Shown here: positions 1-8,300 of the stretch, piece by piece
Position numbering within the stretch: the stretch's first letter is position 1
Layout of the letters: the number at the start of each line of letters is the position of its first letter
NCBI GenBank assembly: GCA_024641545.1
Contig: JAHECW010000039.1
Location: forward strand, 1-35,117
Direction: 5' to 3'
Length of the DNA stretch: 35,117 nt
Source of the DNA: Acidobacteriota bacterium
Lineage (GTDB): Bacteria > Acidobacteriota > Thermoanaerobaculia > Thermoanaerobaculales > Sulfomarinibacteraceae
The notes under the pieces: generated by a model
What the model was told of the DNA's origin: nothing
Database searches by the model: none
The model's input: the letters and a program-made list of their open reading frames with translations, nothing else
Translations under genes and position numbers: made by a program

Positions 1-586
1 GGTGGTCGTCCGCCATGAGGTCGACCGCGAGGTTGCCCACCGGCCGGCTCACGGGGTGGACCGCGGCGGCGATGAGCTGGCTGCGGTAGAGGGCGTCGAA
101 GCCGTCCCATTGATGGACGCCGGCCGCTCGCTTCGCGAGGAGCGCGGCGAGTTCGAGCAGCCGTTCCCGCTGCCACTGGTAGAACTGGTGGACCTGCATC
201 CCGTCCTCGTGGAGCTCGAACGCCATGTGGAGGGGCCCGAGAAGCCGTGTCAGGTCGGGTCGTTCGGCCAGGCTCGAGGCGACGAGATCGGCGACCTCCC
301 CGCGACTCAAGGGGGCCTCCGAACAGCGAAGAGAGGTCTCGAGGGCGTCGTACCACTCCTTCATCCGGGCGCGGATGACGGTCATGAAGAGCTCTTCGCG
401 ACTCCGAAAGGCGAGGGTCGCCTGGCCCTGCTTGACCCCGGCCTGTTGACCGAGGGTGTCGAGGGTGATCTCGGAGTAGGGAAAACGGACGAACGACGCT
501 TCTGCGGCGTCGAGGATCTTCCTGGCCCGCTCTTCGCGTGCCTGCCGTGCGAGACGGGTGCGGTTCGGATCGATGAGCTTGCCCAT
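1..586 (-). CDS. TetR/AcrR-family transcriptional regulator, 3' end beyond window
   Basis: The minus-strand frame starts at ATG 586 and stays open to base 1, so at least 195 residues are visible and the C-terminus is missing. A basic N-terminal helix leads into a TetR-type helix-turn-helix at about residues 24-67 (SEITLDTLGQQAGVKQGQAT, then LAFRSREELF). The rest is helical and resembles the ligand-binding and dimerisation half, with an aromatic stretch (HQFYQWQRERLLELAALLAK). TetR proteins usually repress adjacent genes or their own gene until a small ligand binds; the ligand and targets here are unknown. No clear operator palindrome is visible upstream; the 5' flank is instead filled by repeats at 611-868. 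Family assignment is firm, function is open. Confidence 0.85.
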   Translation of the reverse strand, partial: MGKLIDPNRTRLARQAREERARKILDAAEASFVRFPYSEITLDTLGQQAGVKQGQATLAFRSREELFMTVIRARMKEWYDALETSLRCSEAPLSRGEVADLVASSLAERPDLTRLLGPLHMAFELHEDGMQVHQFYQWQRERLLELAALLAKRAAGVHQWDGFDALYRSQLIAAAVHPVSRPVGNLAVDLMADDH

Positions 587-610
587 AGCTGGGGATGATA
601 CTTGATCTTC

Positions 611-650
611 GTGAGTCGTGAGTCGTGAGTCGTGAGGAGGTGAGGAAGTC
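611..650. repeat. Heptad repeats (GTGAGTC-type), purine-rich arm
   Basis: Three exact heptads GTGAGTC (611-617, 618-624, 625-631) are followed by the variants GTGAGGA, GGTGAGG and AAGTC. This is the purine-rich arm of a repeat-filled intergenic block whose pyrimidine-rich arm lies at 785-868. No coding potential is evident. Confidence 0.8.
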
Positions 651-739
651 AGCGCTCGCTTCGCTCGCTGTGAAGAGTGAGCGCTCCCTCCGGTCGCTGT
701 GAGAAGATGAGCGCTCGCTTCGCTCGCTGCGAGAAGGTG
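651..739. repeat. Three tandem ~30-bp repeats beginning AGCGCTC
   Basis: Units lie at 651-679 (29 bp), 680-709 (30 bp) and 710-739 (30 bp). Each begins AGCGCTC and ends in a GAGAAGRTG-like purine run. The CTCGCTTCGCTCGCTG core is exact in units 1 and 3 and diverged in unit 2. There is no spacer diversity, so it is not a CRISPR. Each core can fold on itself (AGCG/CGCT pairs). The array sits between the two arms of the heptad repeat. Confidence 0.8.
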
Positions 740-784
740 AAAACGGAGATGCTCGATTAGCAGGCCGTGAGTGTAGAGGCCCGC

Positions 785-868
785 CACCCTTCTAACCATC
801 TAACTTCCTAACTTCCTTACCCCCTCACCTGCTCACTCTTAACCCCTGACCCTTTACCCTTCACCCCG
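785..868. repeat. Twelve consecutive degenerate heptads, pyrimidine-rich arm
   Basis: The stretch divides without gaps into twelve 7-mers: CACCCTT, CTAACCA, TCTAACT, TCCTAAC, TTCCTTA, CCCCCTC, ACCTGCT, CACTCTT, AACCCCT, GACCCTT, TACCCTT, CACCCCG. The last two overlap the stop codon (861-863) and final codons of the HD-GYP gene. The strand bias is opposite to that of 611-650, so the two tracts could form an imperfect long-range stem. Confidence 0.8.
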
Positions 869-2090
869 CGAGCCGGTCCCAGATCTCGGCCATTCCGGTG
901 TGGTGGTCGGCGAAGAGGCGCCGCAGATCGGGGTCGAGGTGGCCCTCCGGATCCATCCGGTCGTCGCCGTCGAGGATGATCCTGTGCGCCTCGTCGTGAC
1001 TGAAGCCGGGTTTGTAGGGCCGCGCCGAGCGGAGGGCGTCGTAGATGTCCGCGAGGGCGACGATTCTCGCCTCGATGGGGATCTCTTCGCCCCGCCTGTG
1101 GTTGGGATAGCCGGTCCCATCCCAACGCTCGTGGTGGTTGAGGGCGATGGCCGCCGCCATCTGGAGCCGGTCCGAGGATTCGAGAATCTGATAGCCGAAG
1201 GATGGGTGCTGGTTCATCTCCGCCCGTTCGTCGTCATCGAGCGGCCCCTTCTTGCGGAGGACCATCCCATCAACGCTCATCTTGCCGACGTCGTGGAGTT
1301 GCGCCGAGTATCGGATCTGGTCGCAGAATTCCGCGGGCATGCCGCATTTTTGGGCGATGAAGTGGGAGTACTCGTTGACCCGGAGGACGTGTGACGCGGT
1401 GCTGGTGTCGTGAACCTCGGCCGCGCGGGCGAGGAGGTTGATGGAGAGCTGGAAGGCCTCCTCGGTCTCTTCCTGCAGCGCGGCGATCCTCGCCCGTTGT
1501 TCGGCCAGGGTCTTGTTGCGATCGCGGAGCCTGACGTTCTGCGCCTTGATCCGTTGCAGCATGTCGGCTCGTTCGATGGCGTTGCCGACGAAGTGGTTGA
1601 CCGGAACGATGAGGCCGGCCTGCTCTTCGCCGAACGGCAACGGTTGATCGACCGCGTCCGACCTCCGGTTGATGAGCTGGACCACTCCGACGACCCTGCG
1701 GTCGTAGTTGAGCAGCGGGAAAGACAACATCGAACGGCTGTGATACCCGTGCCGCTCGTCGAATCGGCGGTCGAAGGTGAAGGGCACACTGCCGGGGAGA
1801 TCATAGAGATCTTCGACAAAGACCGTTTCGCCGGTGGTGGCGGTGTATCCGGCGATGGAGGACGGGGTCATGGCCATGACGAACGAAGCCGATTTCACGG
1901 CGATGACGTCGTTTTGTGAGTCCGCCGCCTCGAGCCGCCGGCTGGGTCCGCGACCGCGGACGATGAAGATGGTGCCGGCCTCCGCCCCCGTGAGCTCGCG
2001 GCACTTGAGCAGAACACGGTGCATCAGCTTTTCGACCGACTCCGGCGTTGATGACTCGATGAACTCGAGGAATTCTCTGAGCACGTCCAT
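861..2090 (-). CDS. GAF-HD-GYP protein, probable cyclic-di-GMP phosphodiesterase
   Basis: 409 residues. A GAF-like sensory domain covers about residues 15-180, followed by a coiled-coil linker (about 180-215, rich in R, K, E and Q) and an HD-GYP domain (about 215-405). Hallmarks are visible: the HD pair in LHDVGK (266-267), downstream histidines in NQHPSFGYQ (H295) and NHHERWDGTGYP (H319, H320), the GYP triplet at 327-329, and the aspartate in LADIYDALRS. The family hydrolyses cyclic di-GMP (to pGpG and GMP) at a di- or tri-iron centre, and the GAF domain probably tunes activity. With intact ligands the protein is likely active. It follows bL33 on the same strand but is separated from it by repeat-rich DNA, so it is probably transcribed separately. 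A GGDEF-EAL protein at 29204-31426 acts on the same messenger. A cGAMP-type substrate is possible but not indicated. Confidence 0.9.
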   Translation of the reverse strand: MDVLREFLEFIESSTPESVEKLMHRVLLKCRELTGAEAGTIFIVRGRGPSRRLEAADSQNDVIAVKSASFVMAMTPSSIAGYTATTGETVFVEDLYDLPGSVPFTFDRRFDERHGYHSRSMLSFPLLNYDRRVVGVVQLINRRSDAVDQPLPFGEEQAGLIVPVNHFVGNAIERADMLQRIKAQNVRLRDRNKTLAEQRARIAALQEETEEAFQLSINLLARAAEVHDTSTASHVLRVNEYSHFIAQKCGMPAEFCDQIRYSAQLHDVGKMSVDGMVLRKKGPLDDDERAEMNQHPSFGYQILESSDRLQMAAAIALNHHERWDGTGYPNHRRGEEIPIEARIVALADIYDALRSARPYKPGFSHDEAHRIILDGDDRMDPEGHLDPDLRRLFADHHTGMAEIWDRLAG

Positions 2091-2151
2091 GATCGGCCAG
2101 CTCTCCTCCCGGGCGTGACGGTTTCAACATGATACAGAATCGCGATTATCC

Positions 2152-2240
2152 GAGAGAGGAGGTAAGAAGGTGAGAAGGTTAGAGGGTGAGGAAATGACCT
2201 CGCTCCCAATCTTCTGACTCTCTCACGTCCTCACTACCTA
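2152..2240. repeat. Heptad-type repeat with purine then pyrimidine arm
   Basis: 2152-2199 is purine-rich (units such as AAGGTGA and GAAGGTTA); 2200-2240 is pyrimidine-rich (CTTCTGA, CTCTCAC, GTCCTCAC). The arms are roughly complementary and close together, so an imperfect hairpin can form on either strand. It is the same repeat style as at 611-868 and 28108-28246. It lies upstream of the HD-GYP start codon. Confidence 0.7.
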
Positions 2241-2255
2241 CCGGACACAGTAAGA

Positions 2256-2288
2256 CCCGGACCTCCGGGGTTGCCGTTCTGGTCCGGG
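2256..2288 (-). terminator. Stem-loop downstream of rpmG, possible terminator
   Basis: CCCGGACC (2256-2263) and GGTCCGGG (2281-2288) are perfect 8-bp inverted repeats around a 17-nt loop, about 50 bp beyond the bL33 stop codon. Only a weak T-rich tail (TCTTACT) follows on the minus strand, so termination is uncertain. Confidence 0.4.
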
Positions 2289-2335
2289 CCTTTGACGTCG
2301 GCGCAAGCGCCGGTGGGCGCCCTCCGTGACTGACG

Positions 2336-2494
2336 TCAGCGCGACTCTTTGAATACCACGTGCTTGCGCACGACGGGATCGTATTTCTTGATCTCGAGCC
2401 GGTCAGGGGTGTTCTGCTTGTTTTTCTTTACCGAGTACATGTACGGGCTCTCCGTACTCTTGAGCTTGACGGTGATGCGATGTCCCTTTGCCAT
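2336..2494 (-). CDS. rpmG: 50S ribosomal protein bL33
   Basis: A short frame of 52 residues: it begins [15 protein letters not shown] and ends [12 protein letters not shown]. It matches bL33 in length and pattern (basic, with the [21 protein letters not shown] core and the typical C-terminal KHVVFKE). bL33 sits in the large subunit near the E-site. The four zinc-binding cysteines of the C+ form are absent, so this is a zinc-independent C- type. The start is supported by an AGGAGG ribosome-binding site seven bases upstream (sequence AGGAGGATCAGGTATGG read on the minus strand). In many bacteria rpmG precedes secE, nusG and the rplK operon; here it stands alone between topA and the HD-GYP gene. 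Confidence 0.95.
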   Translation of the reverse strand: MAKGHRITVKLKSTESPYMYSVKKNKQNTPDRLEIKKYDPVVRKHVVFKESR

Positions 2495-2600
2495 ACCTGA
2501 TCCTCCTGACACGAAGCCGCGGGAGTGTACACGCAGCGATACCCGGTGTCAAATTTGACTCGCCTGAGCGAGGCGCCGAGAGAGCCTCGAAGAGGTCCGC

Positions 2601-2696
2601 GAAATTCTCAATTCTGAATTCTGAATCATCCATCGCAGTTCCACGGTGTCCGCTAGCGGTGTAATCAAGAATTAAGAACCGAGAATTAAGAACTAC
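2601..2696. repeat. AT-rich heptad repeats in two opposed arms, running into the topA stop codon
   Basis: Left arm heptads: GAAATTC, TCAATTC, TGAATTC, TGAATCA (2601-2628). Right arm heptads: TAATCAA, GAATTAA, GAACCGA, GAATTAA, GAACTAC (2662-2696). The right arm includes the topA stop codon (CTA 2693-2695 on the plus strand). A 10-bp perfect palindrome CCGCTAGCGG (2650-2659) lies between the arms. Base composition is far more AT-rich than its surroundings. The whole bL33-topA gap (2495-2692) holds this structure and no gene. Confidence 0.75.
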
Positions 2697-5341
2697 GTTC
2701 TCTTCTTCCGCTTCGGTGCTGCCTTCTTCTTCGCCCTCGGGTCTTTGCCCTGCTCCCGCATCCGTTCCTCACGCTTGGCGATCAACTCGACCGCCTGATC
2801 CATGGTGAGGGTCTCGGGATCGGTGCCCTTGGGAATCGTGGCGTTGACCGTGCCGTCGGTCACGTACGGTCCGAAACGGCCGGTCTTGACCTGGAGATTC
2901 TCGTTGCTCTCGGGGTGCGGCCCGATCTCCTTGAGCACCGAGGCGGAGGTTCGCCCGCGACCGCCCTTGGGCTGCTTGAAGAGCTCCACCGCCTCGGAGA
3001 CGCCGAGCATCAGACTCTGGTGGTCGGGCAACGAGCGGTTTTCCTTGCCCATGGCGAGATAGGGCCCGTAACGACCCACGAGAGCGGTGATCATCTCGCC
3101 GGTTTCCGGGTGCGGACCGACCTCCCGGGGGAACGACAGGAGCTTGACCGCATCTTCGAGGGTGACGTTGTCCAGAGTCATCCCGGGCCACAGGCTCGCC
3201 ATCTTGGGTTTGCTGTCGCCGCCGTTCTCACCGAGCTGGACATAGGGTCCGTAGCGGCCTTCCCTGAGGAGAATCGCCTCCCCGGTCTCCGGGTGTCGAC
3301 CCACGACTCTGCCTCCCGACTCGGTCTGTCGGACCAGGGTCATGGCGCGTTCGGTTGTCAGCTCGTCAGGCGGCAGTTCATCGGGCACCGTGGCCCGAGC
3401 GCCCTCCTCGCCGAGCTGGACATAGGGTCCGTAGCGGCCGATCCTGACGACGATCTCCTCGCCGTCGGCGTTTTTCCCGATGAGGATCTTCGAGGCCTCG
3501 CGCGGGTGGATGCCCTCGGTGGTCTCCTTGAGCAGGCCTTGGAGGCCCATCCGCATGATCGAGCGCCCGCCGCCCTCGCTTGAACCCCCGAAATAGAAGT
3601 CTCTCAGCCACGGCACCGGTTCGCGTTGACCGCTGGCGATGGCGTCAAGCTCGTCCTCCATGCGGGCGGTGAAGTCGTAGTCCACCAGATCCGGCAGGTG
3701 ATTTTCGAGCAGGTGAACCACCGCGATGGCGGTGAAGGTCGGCACGAGGGTCTGGCTCTTGTTCCAGACATAGCCGCGGTCCTGGATGGTCTGGATGATG
3801 GTGGCGTAGGTCGAAGGCCTGCCGATGCCGCGCGCTTCGAGTTCTTTGACGAGCGTCGCCTCGGTGTATCTCGGCGGCGGCTGAGTGGTGTGATCGGTGG
3901 CGTCGACCCCCTCGGCTATCGTGCGCTGCCCGGCGACCAGCCGCGGCAGCAGCTTCTCCTGGTCGGCGACCTCGGCCCGGGGGTCATCGGAGCTCTCGAC
4001 ATAGGCGCGGAGAAAGCCGGGGAAACTGATGACCTTGCCCGAGGTCGTGAAGGCCGCGTCGCCGTCGTCGGTGGTCGGTGCAGCGATCCGCACGTTGGTG
4101 CGGACGCCCTTGGCGTCGCGCATCTGCGAGGCCAGCGTGCGCTTCCAGATCAACTCGTAGAGGCGGAGCTGGTCCTTGTCGAGGCTTGCGGCGACGCTCT
4201 TTGGGGTCCTGAAACGGTCCCCGGCGGGCCGGATGGCCTCGTGGGCCTCCTGGGCGCTCTTCGACTTGGACTTGTAGATCCTCGGCGATTCGGGCAGGTA
4301 CTCGTCGCCGTAGAGCTCGCGAACCTGTGATCGAGCCGCCTGCAGCGCCTCGCTCGACAGGGTGAAGGAGTCGGTTCTCATGTAGGTGATGAAGCCGTTC
4401 TCATAGAGGCTCTGCGCCACCCGCATGGTTCGTTGCGCGTTGAACCGGAGCTTGCGCGCGGCCTCCTGTTGCAGCGTCGAGGTCATGAATGGCGGGTAGG
4501 GTCGATTGGTGAAGGGTTTTTCCTTGACCTCGTCGACGGTGAAGGTGGAGTCCGCGAGCTCGGCTGCGACGGCCTTGGCCTTGTCGCTCTCGAGGACCAG
4601 AATCTTCTGGTTGCCGGGCCTGCCGGTCTCGGAGTCGAAGTCCTTGCCGATGGCGACCTTGCGGTTGCCGAGCTCGGCGAGGCGGGCCGAGAACTCGGTG
4701 CCGTCGATGGCGAATCGGGCCTCGATCCGGCTGAATGAACCCTCAACGAAATTCATCCGCGACTCTTCACGGGCAACGATGAGGCGGGTGGCGACCGACT
4801 GGACGCGGCCGGCCGAGAGCTTCGGGCGGAGCTTTCGCCACAGCACCGGTGAGATCTCGTACCCCACCAGCCGGTCGAGAATTCGGCGGGCCTCCTGTGC
4901 GGCCACGAGTTGGTCGTCGATCTCGCGCGGCGATTCGAGGGCCTGGGCGATGGCCGCTTTGGTGATCTCGTGAAAGACCAGCCGCTTGACCGGGATCTTC
5001 GGCTTCAGAACTTCGATCAGATGCCACGCGATGGCCTCGCCCTCACGGTCTTCGTCAGTCGCGAGGTAGAGCTCGGTGGCGTCCTTGAGCTTTCTCTTGA
5101 GCGTGTCGACCTGCTTCTTCTTGCCGCTCGGGATGACATAGAGAGCCTTGAAGTCCTGATCGACATCGACGCCGAGGCGCGCCCACTTCTCTTTCTTGTA
5201 CTTCGCGGGAATCTCCGCGGCCGTGGACGGGAGGTCCCGAATGTGGCCGATGGACGACTCCACGGTGTAATCGTCCCCCAAAAAACGGGAGATGGTTCGG
5301 GCTTTTGCCGGCGATTCGACGATGATGAGTGCGTGCGCCAT
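2693..5341 (-). CDS. topA: DNA topoisomerase I (type IA)
   Basis: 882 residues from ATG 5341. An N-terminal Toprim domain begins ALIIVESPAKA (catalytic E9) and carries the acidic motif TDEDREGEA (D96, D98, E100). The type IA core follows, with the catalytic tyrosine in ITYMRTDS (Y320). The C-terminal third lacks the C4 zinc fingers of the E. coli enzyme. It holds several GRYGPYVQLGE-like repeats (about residues 640-850) of the kind seen in actinobacterial and alphaproteobacterial TopA, then a Lys/Arg-rich tail (KKKAAPKRKKRT). The enzyme relaxes negative supercoils behind polymerases through a 5'-phosphotyrosine intermediate. The frame is open up to 5521, but the extra 60 residues are atypical and conservation starts at MAHALIIVES, so 5341 is preferred; GTG 5350 is an alternative. 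It is divergent from valS. Confidence 0.96.
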   Translation of the reverse strand: MAHALIIVESPAKARTISRFLGDDYTVESSIGHIRDLPSTAAEIPAKYKKEKWARLGVDVDQDFKALYVIPSGKKKQVDTLKRKLKDATELYLATDEDREGEAIAWHLIEVLKPKIPVKRLVFHEITKAAIAQALESPREIDDQLVAAQEARRILDRLVGYEISPVLWRKLRPKLSAGRVQSVATRLIVAREESRMNFVEGSFSRIEARFAIDGTEFSARLAELGNRKVAIGKDFDSETGRPGNQKILVLESDKAKAVAAELADSTFTVDEVKEKPFTNRPYPPFMTSTLQQEAARKLRFNAQRTMRVAQSLYENGFITYMRTDSFTLSSEALQAARSQVRELYGDEYLPESPRIYKSKSKSAQEAHEAIRPAGDRFRTPKSVAASLDKDQLRLYELIWKRTLASQMRDAKGVRTNVRIAAPTTDDGDAAFTTSGKVISFPGFLRAYVESSDDPRAEVADQEKLLPRLVAGQRTIAEGVDATDHTTQPPPRYTEATLVKELEARGIGRPSTYATIIQTIQDRGYVWNKSQTLVPTFTAIAVVHLLENHLPDLVDYDFTARMEDELDAIASGQREPVPWLRDFYFGGSSEGGGRSIMRMGLQGLLKETTEGIHPREASKILIGKNADGEEIVVRIGRYGPYVQLGEEGARATVPDELPPDELTTERAMTLVRQTESGGRVVGRHPETGEAILLREGRYGPYVQLGENGGDSKPKMASLWPGMTLDNVTLEDAVKLLSFPREVGPHPETGEMITALVGRYGPYLAMGKENRSLPDHQSLMLGVSEAVELFKQPKGGRGRTSASVLKEIGPHPESNENLQVKTGRFGPYVTDGTVNATIPKGTDPETLTMDQAVELIAKREERMREQGKDPRAKKKAAPKRKKRT

Positions 5342-5389
5342 AGGATGCACAGCAGAGCCGAAGGAACCCGGGTTGTCAAGCACGGGTTG

Positions 5390-5403
5390 CCGAACCGGTT
5401 CGG
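5390..5403. promoter_or_regulatory. 14-bp perfect palindrome in the topA-valS intergenic region
   Basis: CCGAACCGGTTCGG is its own reverse complement and lies about 50 bp upstream of topA. It could be an operator for a dimeric regulator, but no partner protein can be named from the sequence. Confidence 0.35.
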
Positions 5404-5427
5404 TGTCGAGCGTGGATGAGCTATCAA

Positions 5428-5455
5428 AAACTGTTGATTTTAAACAGTTTATAAT
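5428..5455 (+). promoter_or_regulatory. AAACTGTT/AACAGTTT inverted repeat with TATAAT, candidate valS promoter/operator
   Basis: AAACTGTT (5428-5435) and AACAGTTT (5443-5450) form a perfect 8-bp inverted repeat. TATAAT (5450-5455) overlaps its right edge and lies 117 bp before the valS start. No good -35 box sits 16-18 bp upstream. The AT-rich island stands out in GC-rich DNA and could serve either divergent gene. Confidence 0.4.
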
Positions 5456-5571
5456 CCACGATGCGATCTCGAAAATCTCCGGTTGGGCATCGGCCCCGGT
5501 CTCGAGGTCCTCTGCTATCATGCGCCGACATCGGAGCGGACGCGCGAAAATGCGCCTGGGTGGAGGAGCGA

Positions 5572-8208
5572 ATGGTCGAGATTCCCGAAAAGTACGAACA
5601 CCACGAGGTCGAGGACAAGTGGCGTCAGCAGTGGGAGAAGTGGGGGATCTACCGGTGGGACCCGACCCTGCCGCGCGAACGGACTTTCGTAGTTGATACC
5701 CCTCCGCCCACGGTCTCGGGGTCGCTCCACGTGGGTCACGTTTTCAGTTACACCCACCAGGATCTGATCGTTCGCTATCAGCGGATGACCGGCAAGAATA
5801 TCGCCTACCCCATGGGCTGGGACGACAACGGACTGCCCACCGAGCGACGGGTCCAGAACCTCCTCGGCATCCGCTGCAACCCCGCCCTGCCCTACGACCC
5901 GAGCTGGCGTCCGGATCCAGAGGGCGGGAAACGCAAGGAGATCGAAGAAGTCTCGCGACGCAACTTCATCGAGGCCTGCGGGGTGGTCACCGCCGAGGAC
6001 GAGAAGGCCTTCGAGCACCTCTGGCGCCACCTCGGCCTGTCGCTGGACTGGACCGAACAGTACGCCACCATCGACGATCACTGCCGCAGGATTTCCCAGC
6101 TGAGTTTTCTCGATCTCGTGGAGCGCGACGAGGTCTACAACATCGAGTCTCCAACCATGTGGGATATCGATTTCAAGACCGCCGTGGCCCAGGCCGAGGT
6201 CGAGGACCGACCCCGACAGGGGCTCTTCTTCGACATCCGTTTCGGGATCGAGGGCGGCGGCGAGCTCCTCATCTCCACCACTCGGCCCGAGCTTCTCGGC
6301 GCCTGCATCGCGGTAGTGGCCCACCCCGACGACGAGCGCTATCAGCCGCTCTTCGGCAAGGTCGCGGTCACGCCGCTCTACGGTGCGCGGGTGCCGATCG
6401 TCGCCGCGGAGCACGCCGATCCCGAGAAGGGGACCGGCATCCTCATGGTCTGCACCTTCGGCGATGCCATGGACGTGGAGTGGTGGAAGAAGTCGGGCCT
6501 GGCGCTCAAGCAGCTCATCAGCCGCGACGGCCGGATCCTGCCCGCGGCCATCGGCGAGGCCCCGTTCGACAGCGTTGACGTCGCCGCCGCACAGCGCGCC
6601 CACGATGAAATCAGCGGACTCTTCGTCAGCAAGGCGAAGACGAGGATCGCCGAGCTTCTCGGCGAAGAAGGCAGCCTCCCCGGGTGGGACGGCGCCGCCC
6701 TCGTCGGCGAACCCAGACCCACCGATCAAATGGTCAAGTACTACGAGAAGGGCGACCGGGCGTTGGAGTTCGTGCCCACCCGCCAGTGGTTCGTCAAGAT
6801 TCTCGAGCACAAGGAGGCGCTCCTCGCCCAGGGCGACAAGATCCAGTGGCACCCGGCGCACATGAAGACGCGGTATTCCCACTGGGTCGAGGGTCTCAAC
6901 CAGGACTGGTGCATCTCACGCCAACGCTACTTCGGGGTTCCGTTTCCGGTCTGGTACGTGGTCGGGGCGGACGGCGAACCGGATTTCGCACAACCCATCT
7001 ATGCCGACACGTCGAGCCTGCCGGTCGATCCTCTCACCGATACCCCACCGGGTTACACCGACGATCAGCGCGACACCGCCGGCGGGTTTTCAGCCGAACC
7101 GGATGTCATGGACACCTGGGCGACGTCGTCCCTGACCCCGCAGATCCAGAGCCACTGGGGGACCGACGACGGCCGCCACGCACGTCTCTTTCCCATGGAC
7201 ATCAGGCCCCAGGCGCACGACATCATCCGCACCTGGGCCTTCTACACCATAGTCAAGGCCTGGATGCACTCGGGAGAGATCCCCTGGTACCACGTCATTC
7301 TCTCGGGTTGGATCCTCGACCCCGACCGCAAGAAGATGTCCAAGTCCAAGGGCAACGTGGTGACGCCGGATGATCTGCTCGTCGAGTTCTCCTCGGATGC
7401 GGTTCGCTACTGGGCGGCCCGGGCGCGCCTCGGCACCGACACCACCTTCGATCCCGCCGTCTTCAAGATCGGCAAGCGGCTGTCGACCAAGGTCTTCAAC
7501 GCGAGCCGCTTTGTCTTCATGCAGCTCGAGGGTGCGGTGGGCGACGGCGGAACGCCGGGCATCGAAAGCATTACCGAACCACTCGATCTCGCCCTGGTGG
7601 AAAGGATGCGGACGGTCATCGATCAGGCCACGCGTGCGTTCGAGGCGTTCGACTACGCCGCCGCACTGCAGGTCGTCGAAGACAATTTCTGGAGCTTCTG
7701 CGATCACTATCTCGAGCTGGTCAAGCTGCGCTCCTATGCCGACGAGGACACCCCCGGCCGTCGTTCGGCCGTGGCCACCCTGAGCTGGGCGCTGCGCGCC
7801 TTTCTCCGCCTGCTCGCGCCCTTTGTCCCGTTCGTGACCGAAGAGGTGTGGTCGTGGCGGTTCGCCGACGCCGATCGTCCCAGCGTTCACACCGCCGGCT
7901 GGCCCGAGAGCGCCGAGGTCAGCTCGGTCCCGCGGCCCGACCACGACGCCACCTACGGGGCGGCGGTCGAGGTGCTCACGGCCATCCGCGGCGCCAAAAC
8001 CAAGGCGCAGAAGAGCCTCCGCTGGCCGGTGGCCAAGCTTGAAATCAGCGGTCCCGAACGGGATCGCAGCGCTCTCGCGCCGGTCCTCGAAGATGTTCTC
8101 CGGGCCGGCAACGTGGACGCCGACGTCGTTGTGGTGAGCGATGGTCCGAGCCCGGACGGCCAGCGATTCGCGGTCGTGGTCGAGCTCGCGTCGGAGATGC
8201 CCGGCTGA
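5572..8208 (+). CDS. valS: Valine--tRNA ligase
   Basis: 878 residues. A class I synthetase that charges tRNA-Val and edits misactivated threonine. The HIGH signature appears as HVGH (53-56, in VSGSLHVGHVFSY) and KMSKS at 588-592. The MGWDDNGLPTERRVQ segment is typical of the ValRS group found in Actinobacteria and some other phyla. The CP1 editing insertion spans roughly residues 190-420, followed by the Rossmann second half and an alpha-helical anticodon-binding domain (about 650-800). The C-terminal end is short and does not show the long coiled-coil arm of E. coli ValRS. The start is set at ATG 5572 because GGAGGAG lies 3-9 bases upstream and the family begins near this point; the frame itself is open from 5461. 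It stands alone on the plus strand and is divergent from topA. Confidence 0.96.
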   Translation: MVEIPEKYEHHEVEDKWRQQWEKWGIYRWDPTLPRERTFVVDTPPPTVSGSLHVGHVFSYTHQDLIVRYQRMTGKNIAYPMGWDDNGLPTERRVQNLLGIRCNPALPYDPSWRPDPEGGKRKEIEEVSRRNFIEACGVVTAEDEKAFEHLWRHLGLSLDWTEQYATIDDHCRRISQLSFLDLVERDEVYNIESPTMWDIDFKTAVAQAEVEDRPRQGLFFDIRFGIEGGGELLISTTRPELLGACIAVVAHPDDERYQPLFGKVAVTPLYGARVPIVAAEHADPEKGTGILMVCTFGDAMDVEWWKKSGLALKQLISRDGRILPAAIGEAPFDSVDVAAAQRAHDEISGLFVSKAKTRIAELLGEEGSLPGWDGAALVGEPRPTDQMVKYYEKGDRALEFVPTRQWFVKILEHKEALLAQGDKIQWHPAHMKTRYSHWVEGLNQDWCISRQRYFGVPFPVWYVVGADGEPDFAQPIYADTSSLPVDPLTDTPPGYTDDQRDTAGGFSAEPDVMDTWATSSLTPQIQSHWGTDDGRHARLFPMDIRPQAHDIIRTWAFYTIVKAWMHSGEIPWYHVILSGWILDPDRKKMSKSKGNVVTPDDLLVEFSSDAVRYWAARARLGTDTTFDPAVFKIGKRLSTKVFNASRFVFMQLEGAVGDGGTPGIESITEPLDLALVERMRTVIDQATRAFEAFDYAAALQVVEDNFWSFCDHYLELVKLRSYADEDTPGRRSAVATLSWALRAFLRLLAPFVPFVTEEVWSWRFADADRPSVHTAGWPESAEVSSVPRPDHDATYGAAVEVLTAIRGAKTKAQKSLRWPVAKLEISGPERDRSALAPVLEDVLRAGNVDADVVVVSDGPSPDGQRFAVVVELASEMPG

Positions 8209-8300
8209 GTCGAACTCCGACGGGCTCCGACCTCGGCTGCGCCGGGTCTTTTCCCGCCGGAACTCGAGCCGGGAAGAGAGAGGCCGCGCACGTCGGTTCG

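Noticed and set aside
651-739. CRISPR array from the 30-bp tandem units
   Set aside because: Units are contiguous with no unique spacers and no cas genes are present.
785-868. Telomere-like repeat or chromosome end
   Set aside because: CCCTT/TAACC-like heptads superficially recall telomeres, but the tract is short, degenerate, internal and recurs at several gene borders.
2241-2335. tRNA gene next to rpmG
   Set aside because: No T-loop consensus or cloverleaf pairing could be found; only the 8-bp stem-loop is present.
5342-5521. 60-residue N-terminal extension of TopA
   Set aside because: The family begins at the Toprim motif ALIIVES; the extension crosses the palindromes and likely promoter region.
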